Part shown: positions 5,911-9,912 of the stretch, in pieces | Layout of the letters: every line of letters begins with the position of its first letter | How positions within the stretch are numbered: position 1 is the stretch's first letter | Source of the DNA: DASZXJ01 sp035545895 | GTDB taxonomy: Bacteria > Planctomycetota > Phycisphaerae > Tepidisphaerales > Tepidisphaeraceae | Reading direction: 5' to 3' | Length of the DNA stretch: 9,912 nt | Assembly: GCA_035545895.1 (NCBI GenBank) | Contig: DASZXJ010000213.1 | Location: 1 to 9,912 of the forward strand | The notes under the pieces: model-generated | Databases searched by the model: none | Told to the model about the DNA's origin: nothing | What the model saw: the letters and a program-made list of their open reading frames with translations, nothing else | Program-made: the position numbers and the translations under genes

Positions 5911-5940
5911 ATTATACGCATAACTCCTTGGAAAAGTTAA
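5911..5940 (-). promoter_or_regulatory. Probable promoter for tatA and downstream genes
   Basis: Read on the minus strand, TATAAT (5911-5916) is a perfect -10 box. TTAACT (5935-5940) lies 18 bases upstream and matches four of six -35 positions. The -35 overlaps the stop codon of the pseudouridine synthase gene, and transcription would begin about 35 bases before the tatA start. This would let tatA, the STN gene, proC and the DUF2459 gene be transcribed independently of the two upstream genes. Confidence 0.5.
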
Positions 5941-6938
5941 GCAGAACTGTCCAGGATCGCCAAAAGTTCGTTGAAATCGGCAGGGAGGGGGGCGGCAAGG
6001 GTTATCGTCTTTAACGTTCCTGGGTGAACAAACGTGATTTCAAAGGCATGGAGGGCCTGACGGGCAAATCGGAGATTCCCTTGCTCAAAGACCTTTCCAC
6101 CGTACATCGTATCCCCCACAATGGGGCAACCGATGGCGGCCATATGCACGCGTAGCTGATGCGTGCGGCCGGTCTTAGGGGAAAGTCGAACCAGGGCGTA
6201 TTTTTGCCCCAGATACGTCATCGTCTTTTTGATTTCATACTTGGTGACCGCCGGCCTTCCACCGTTATCGATCTTGCGAATCGCCTGCTTCTCGCGGATG
6301 TACCGATCCTTGCCGATGGGCATGTCGATCACGTCGCCCAATAGCGGAGGTACGCCCTGGATGATGGCCATGTAGGTTTTTTGGATCGTTCGATTTTCGA
6401 ATTGCCGCGCGATGCGCCAGTGGGCTTCATCGCTTTTGGCGACGAGCATGATGCCGGTCGTATTGCGATCAAGCCGGTGCAAAATTCCAGGCCGCCAGCT
6501 TCCGCCGGTGGTGCTCCATTTACTGCCATAATGAACCAGCCCATTGACGAGCGTTCCCGTCCATTGGCCGCGCGCGGGGTGAACGATCAAATCCTTTTGC
6601 TTGTTTAGTGCCAAGAAATGTTCGTCTTCGTAAACGATGTCCAGCGGAATGGGTTCAGGGACAAGCTCGCTGATCGGTCGCGGCGGGGCGAACATCTCCA
6701 CTTCATCCCCATCGCGCGGGTGATAGCTGGCCTTGGTTGGCTTATCGTTGACCTTGACCAGGCCTTCTTTAATCAATCGTTGCACTTCAGCGCGCGACAG
6801 GTAGCCGACCCGATCGACAAGGTATTGATCGAGTCGTCGGATCAGGTTTTTGGATAGCTTCCAGCGGTATTGCTCGACATCGGATTCGGTGTCGGCTTCC
6901 AGGGAGGTTTCGTCAAGTTGTTCGGGTTCCTGGGACAT
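5937..6938 (-). CDS. rluD: RluD-type 23S rRNA pseudouridine synthase
   Basis: This 333-residue protein of the RluA/RluC/RluD family isomerises uridines in large-subunit rRNA. An acidic leader (1-25) precedes an S4 RNA-binding domain (about 34-85, RRLDQYLVDRVGYLSRAEVQRLIKEG). The catalytic domain follows, with HRLDRNTTG at 154-162 (Asp157 is the expected nucleophile) and TGRTHQLRVHMAAIGCPIVGD at 256-276. Length and S4 domain fit RluD or RluC, and I cannot separate these by eye. The ATG at 6938 has only a weak ribosome binding sequence, and an 11-bp hairpin ends four bases before it. The gene lies 45 bases after the TPR protein gene. Confidence 0.92.
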   Translation of the reverse strand: MSQEPEQLDETSLEADTESDVEQYRWKLSKNLIRRLDQYLVDRVGYLSRAEVQRLIKEGLVKVNDKPTKASYHPRDGDEVEMFAPPRPISELVPEPIPLDIVYEDEHFLALNKQKDLIVHPARGQWTGTLVNGLVHYGSKWSTTGGSWRPGILHRLDRNTTGIMLVAKSDEAHWRIARQFENRTIQKTYMAIIQGVPPLLGDVIDMPIGKDRYIREKQAIRKIDNGGRPAVTKYEIKKTMTYLGQKYALVRLSPKTGRTHQLRVHMAAIGCPIVGDTMYGGKVFEQGNLRFARQALHAFEITFVHPGTLKTITLAAPLPADFNELLAILDSSA

Positions 6939-6942
6939 TTCG

Positions 6943-6979
6943 ATGGCGAATTCTCAATAGCCTATGCGGAATTCGCCAT
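6943..6979 (-). promoter_or_regulatory. Perfect 11-bp stem-loop covering the ribosome site of the pseudouridine synthase gene
   Basis: ATGGCGAATTC (6969-6979 on the minus strand) pairs perfectly with GAATTCGCCAT (6943-6953) across a 15-base loop. The 3' arm ends four bases before the ATG of the rluD-like gene, so the stem would occupy the ribosome entry site. The 5' arm starts with an ATG that opens a five-codon frame (MANSA, stop at 6962-6964) four bases after the TPR gene stop. No T-run follows, so termination is unlikely; control of translation or RNA processing is more plausible. Confidence 0.5.
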
Positions 6980-6983
6980 GGAG

Positions 6984-7769
6984 TCATTGGGCGGCGTTGG
7001 TGGCGGGGGCCGTGGCGGGTTCGGTGGCAGCCTGTGTTGCGGGCTGGGTCGAGGAATAGGAGCCGAGATAGACCGGCTTTTGAATTTGCGGAATGATCGA
7101 AATTCGCTGGGTCGCGATTTCCCTGAACAGGCCGGACAACGCGCTGTCGGCAAGGATCGTGTTATACAAGGCAGTTGCCTTATCCCAATTTCCCCGGTTC
7201 TCTTCGATGGCTGCCAAGCCGAACAACGCACTGGCTTTGGGGATTTTCTGCGAGTCGTAATTCTTGAGAACCTGATCGTAGGAATCTTCCGCAGTTTGAA
7301 GAGCATCTGTGGCCGATGGCATGCCAGAAGCCGCAGGTTGGGTGGCGGCTGAGTCAAGTGGGGGGAGATTGGCGATCGTCCAGTAGAGATCGCCCTTGGC
7401 AACCAAGGCGTCGGCCCGCAGGACTGTGTCGCTGCTGTCACTGGTCGTGTTCAGAATTTGATCGATGGCTGCGCGGATTTGGTCGGCAATCTTCTTGCGT
7501 TCCTGCAACCGGCCCATATCGGTGGCTTGGGTCTGATCGACTCGCTTGAGCTGCTCAATGCCGACCAAAGCCGATCCAATTGAGGTATGGGCCGCCTCAC
7601 GGGCCTGCTGGGCGGCGCTCATTCGATAGCGAACCAGCAAAAAGATCGCGCAGAGAACAATAAACCCTAAAAGGAACTTATTGGCGTGAAAGCGCAAGTA
7701 CAGAGGGAGGTCTGTCAGGAATTGGGACAGGGAATTGGTTTGCAGTTCGTGTCGGCGCTCACCCTTCAT
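6984..7769 (-). CDS. TPR membrane protein, YfgM-like layout
   Basis: From ATG 7769 the protein has 261 residues. It opens with MKGERRHELQTNSLSQFLTD, a beginning I associate with planctomycete TPR proteins. A single transmembrane helix (31-47, KFLLGFIVLCAIFLLVR) is followed by a helical region facing outward and a TPR-like pair at about 151-190 (AEDSYDQVLKNY...ASALFGLAAIEENRGNWDKATALYNTIL). The last 30 residues are low-complexity Thr/Gln/Pro/Ala. The layout resembles YfgM/TPR_21 proteins that assist export at the Sec translocon, but that role is only inferred. A TTG at 7808 would add 13 residues with poor fit; neither start has a good ribosome binding site. It is the first gene of the minus-strand run. 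Confidence 0.8.
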   Translation of the reverse strand: MKGERRHELQTNSLSQFLTDLPLYLRFHANKFLLGFIVLCAIFLLVRYRMSAAQQAREAAHTSIGSALVGIEQLKRVDQTQATDMGRLQERKKIADQIRAAIDQILNTTSDSSDTVLRADALVAKGDLYWTIANLPPLDSAATQPAASGMPSATDALQTAEDSYDQVLKNYDSQKIPKASALFGLAAIEENRGNWDKATALYNTILADSALSGLFREIATQRISIIPQIQKPVYLGSYSSTQPATQAATEPATAPATNAAQ

Positions 7770-7852
7770 AGGACGAGGCAGTGTAATGAGGTGCAAATGG
7801 CAAAGCAAACACCGGGGATAGGTACTATCAGTTTACAAGCGACGCCATTTTA

Positions 7853-7908
7853 GCCCCGCCGCTTGCGGCGGGATTTCGAGCGCCAAACCCGCCGCAAACG
7901 GCGGGGCC
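7853..7908. repeat. Two inverted GC-rich palindromes (REP-pair-like)
   Basis: CCCGCCGC-TT-GCGGCGGG (7855-7872) and CCCGCCG-CAAA-CGGCGGG (7888-7905) are separated by 15 bases. They are near-identical when one is inverted, and the outer arms (7853-7861 with 7899-7907) can also pair. The pair lies between two divergently transcribed genes, so it cannot be a terminator for either. A dispersed repetitive palindrome is the best explanation. Confidence 0.65.
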
Positions 7909-8007
7909 AAATGAATTAACTTTAAGCTGACCCATCACCACAGAACACGAAACCGGGGAGGTGAAATAAAGCCCGATAAATCAGCGTGTTTATAAGTAAA
8001 CTCTTTC

Positions 8008-8035
8008 TTGACACTATCTTGGGTGCGGTTACGAT
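8008..8035 (+). promoter_or_regulatory. Probable promoter of the HEAT-repeat gene
   Basis: A perfect -35 TTGACA (8008-8013), a 16-base spacer and TACGAT (8030-8035, four of six) point toward the gene at 8107, leaving a leader of roughly 65 bases. An inverted repeat GTTTA-TAAG-TAAAC (7988-8001) ends six bases before the -35 and could be a regulator site. No clear promoter for the divergent gene was seen between 7770 and 7850. Confidence 0.5.
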
Positions 8036-8106
8036 TCTTAAAGTCTGTAGGTACTCACCAAGGATCGTTCGCCGTACGCCGCTGCATCACCTGGGAGGCT
8101 AGCACC

Positions 8107-9912
8107 ATGAATCGACCGCTGCGGTCATCGCCTGAATTGTTTCGCGTTATCACTCTGATGGCGGGGCTGGGGTTATCCTTTACTGCAAGCACGATGTGTT
8201 TTGCTCAGGATGCTGCGCCTGCGGTCGCCCCACAGACTCTGCCGACAGGACCTGAGGCGCCGGCGGTCAGTGCAGACATCAAATCGTCCGTCGAAAGCTT
8301 CTGGCACTATGGCAAGGTGGCACGCTATGACCTGGCGACCGCTGAAGGCCAGAAGATCATCGATTCACACGCTGATCCGCTGGTGGTTCTGGTGGCGTTC
8401 GAAAATGTCGCCGCTGAACGACAGGATGACCTGGATCAGTGGCTTTTGCGGTGGCGGGACATCGATGCGATGAAGGATGTGACCGGCAAGGTCATTGGCA
8501 TCGTTTCTGAAGGATACCGTGCTCGCCGATCCGACCCGAAATATATCCAGATGCAAATCGACCGTTTGGGCGTTAACGAACGCGCGTATGGTCTTGCCAT
8601 TCTGCGGTTGCGAGAAAGCGGTGAGCTGGCGGTTCCGTTGTTCATCGACATGCTTCGTGATACGAGCAAGCGCTCGATGCAGCCTCTGGTTCGAAGAGCG
8701 CTGCGGGACCTGGGCCGCTATGCGTTGAATCCGCTGGTGGCTGCGACAGAGATGAAGGATTGGGATACGCTGTCGGTCATTGTCGCCGTGCTCGGCGATT
8801 TGAAATACGATGGCTCGGCGCCATATCTGGCCCGCCTGCGCGATTCAGCCGATGTGCCGGCCAACCTCAAGACGATTGCCGTCGAAGCCCTCGCCAAGCT
8901 CGAACCGATGCGCCCGGGTAATACGAGCGCGTCCGATCTGTATTTCGATCTGGCTCAGAAAATCTATTACGACCATTCGTCTGTCACGCTCGACAATCGA
9001 TTCCCCACAGCCAATATCTGGTCGTGGAACGGGTCGAACCTGGTTCGCACGCAGGTGCCGCCGGAAATCTTCCATGAAATCATGGCGATGCGCGAGTGCG
9101 AATACACGCTGAAATTGGGCGGTTCAAAGAGCGATGATGCGCTGGGACTGTGGCTTGCCGCCAACTACAAGCGCGAAGCTGAACTTCCCCAGGGCGCAAA
9201 GGACGCGACCAAGCCCGAAGGTTATCCCACCGGCCATTTCTGGGGTGTGGAAGCGGGCGCGAAATATTTGAACATGGCCTTGGCCCGGGCGGTCAAGGAC
9301 CACAACGCGGCTGTTTCCTTCCGCGCGATCCGATCGCTTCAGCAGATCGTCGGACAGAGCAACATGTTCTCCGGCCAATCGAGCCGGCCTTTGATCGATG
9401 CAATGACGTTCTCTGACCGCGCCGTTCGGTTTGAGGCTGCGTTCGGATTGGCGGCTGCGTTGCCGCAGACCAATTTCGATGGTTCGCAACGCGTCGTGCC
9501 GCTTCTGGCCGAAGCGTTGGCGCAAACCGGCTCGGCGGGCGTGATCGTCATCATGCCTTCAGCCGATGAAACCAAAAAGATGGTTGACGACCTCAAGGCT
9601 GCGGGCGGATTCAGCGTCGCTGGTTCCAACGCGGGCGCTCCGGGCGTGGTGGCGGCGGCTGCGAGCCTGCCTGCGGTCGATGCCATCGTCGTTTCCGAAG
9701 ACATCGGCCCGGGAAATGTCGATCAGCTGTTCAATATCGCCAATGAAAACACCCGCCTGGCCGGAGCGATTCGCCTGGTGATGACCAAGACCAACGCGTC
9801 GATCTATGAACCTCGCAAGGTGTACGATCTGATGCTTGCGACGACCACCGCCACCGACGCTGCGGGCTTGAAAGGCGCCATCGAGGAAAGTCGTAAGAAG
9901 CTGGGCAGCGTT
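8107..9912 (+). CDS. Secreted HEAT-repeat protein with receiver-like domain, 3' end outside window
   Basis: 602 codons are open to the window edge with no stop. GGGAGG at 8093-8098, eight bases before the ATG, supports the start. A signal peptide covers residues 1-33 (hydrophobic 14-27, cleavage after CFA). Helical HEAT-like repeats occupy about 157-265 (ERAYGLAILRLRESGELAVPLFIDML...RRALRDLGRYALNPLVAA) and 400-472 (AAVSFRAIRSLQQIV...RAVRFEAAFGLAAALP). Between them lies an unassigned segment with WSWNGSNLVR and TGHFWGVEAGAKY. From about 479, VIVIMPSADETKKMVDDLKAAGGF...AVDAIVVSEDIGPG has the strand/helix pattern of a response-regulator receiver fold. HEAT arrays usually bind other proteins; an envelope scaffold is a guess. 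It is transcribed divergently from the TPR gene. Confidence 0.85.
   Translation, partial: MNRPLRSSPELFRVITLMAGLGLSFTASTMCFAQDAAPAVAPQTLPTGPEAPAVSADIKSSVESFWHYGKVARYDLATAEGQKIIDSHADPLVVLVAFENVAAERQDDLDQWLLRWRDIDAMKDVTGKVIGIVSEGYRARRSDPKYIQMQIDRLGVNERAYGLAILRLRESGELAVPLFIDMLRDTSKRSMQPLVRRALRDLGRYALNPLVAATEMKDWDTLSVIVAVLGDLKYDGSAPYLARLRDSADVPANLKTIAVEALAKLEPMRPGNTSASDLYFDLAQKIYYDHSSVTLDNRFPTANIWSWNGSNLVRTQVPPEIFHEIMAMRECEYTLKLGGSKSDDALGLWLAANYKREAELPQGAKDATKPEGYPTGHFWGVEAGAKYLNMALARAVKDHNAAVSFRAIRSLQQIVGQSNMFSGQSSRPLIDAMTFSDRAVRFEAAFGLAAALPQTNFDGSQRVVPLLAEALAQTGSAGVIVIMPSADETKKMVDDLKAAGGFSVAGSNAGAPGVVAAAASLPAVDAIVVSEDIGPGNVDQLFNIANENTRLAGAIRLVMTKTNASIYEPRKVYDLMLATTTATDAAGLKGAIEESRKKLGSV

Noticed and set aside
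6870..7352. Plus-strand 160-residue Gly-rich open frame
   Set aside because: It is the antisense of the Ala/Pro/Thr-rich tail of the TPR protein and of the pseudouridine synthase start. The glycine run is an artefact of that composition.
9124..9704. Minus-strand open frames opposite the HEAT-repeat gene
   Set aside because: The plus strand carries one uninterrupted 602-codon frame with promoter, ribosome site and signal peptide. The opposite frames are shadows.
1..9912. CRISPR array, tRNA or rRNA genes, toxin-antitoxin or phage-defence cluster
   Set aside because: No spaced direct repeats of CRISPR type, no tRNA or rRNA signatures and no defence-type enzymes were seen. The only array is the gap-free 21-bp repeat.

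Overview
The window looks like chromosomal DNA of a planctomycete, probably of the class Phycisphaerae. This rests on family resemblance recalled from memory, not on a search. The evidence is a membrane protein ending in a 'TCPICGYDMRATPDRCPECG' double zinc knuckle, the C-terminal half of an H-X9-DG prepilin-like protein, a short secretin/STN-domain protein, a TPR membrane protein beginning 'RRHELQTN' with an Ala/Thr/Gln/Pro tail, and a large secreted HEAT-repeat protein. No phage, CRISPR, tRNA or rRNA gene was seen.

Layout. Bases 1-513 hold no convincing gene but carry eleven degenerate 21-bp tandem repeats (11-241). Bases 514-1920 are a two-gene minus-strand unit: a lipoprotein that also has a transmembrane helix, followed by a small protein ending in a CPHC motif. 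Bases 1921-2374 are non-coding, with short dyads and a 10-bp triplicate repeat. Bases 2375-3313 are a decayed patch. A zinc-ribbon membrane gene is split by a 113-bp element with 18-bp terminal inverted repeats and an 8-9 bp target duplication, and it abuts head-to-head with an H-X9-DG gene that has lost its 5' half.

Bases 3403-7769 are a compact minus-strand run, probably one or two operons. In transcription order it encodes a TPR membrane protein, an RluD-type pseudouridine synthase, TatA, a secretin-short-domain protein, pyrroline-5-carboxylate reductase (ProC) and a DUF2459 lipoprotein. A promoter-like site lies just upstream of tatA, and an 11-bp hairpin lies just upstream of the pseudouridine synthase start. 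Bases 7770-8106 are a divergent intergenic region with a pair of inverted GC-rich palindromes and a good promoter. From 8107 a plus-strand secreted HEAT-repeat protein runs off the right edge.

The operon mixes envelope functions (TatA, STN protein, TPR protein, lipoprotein) with housekeeping enzymes, so its members need not form one pathway. I found no clear new multi-gene system. The most interesting items are the small mobile element, whose removal exactly restores a reading frame, the paired hairpins inside it with compensating base changes, the 21-bp/heptapeptide tandem repeat, and a probable hairpin control of the pseudouridine synthase.
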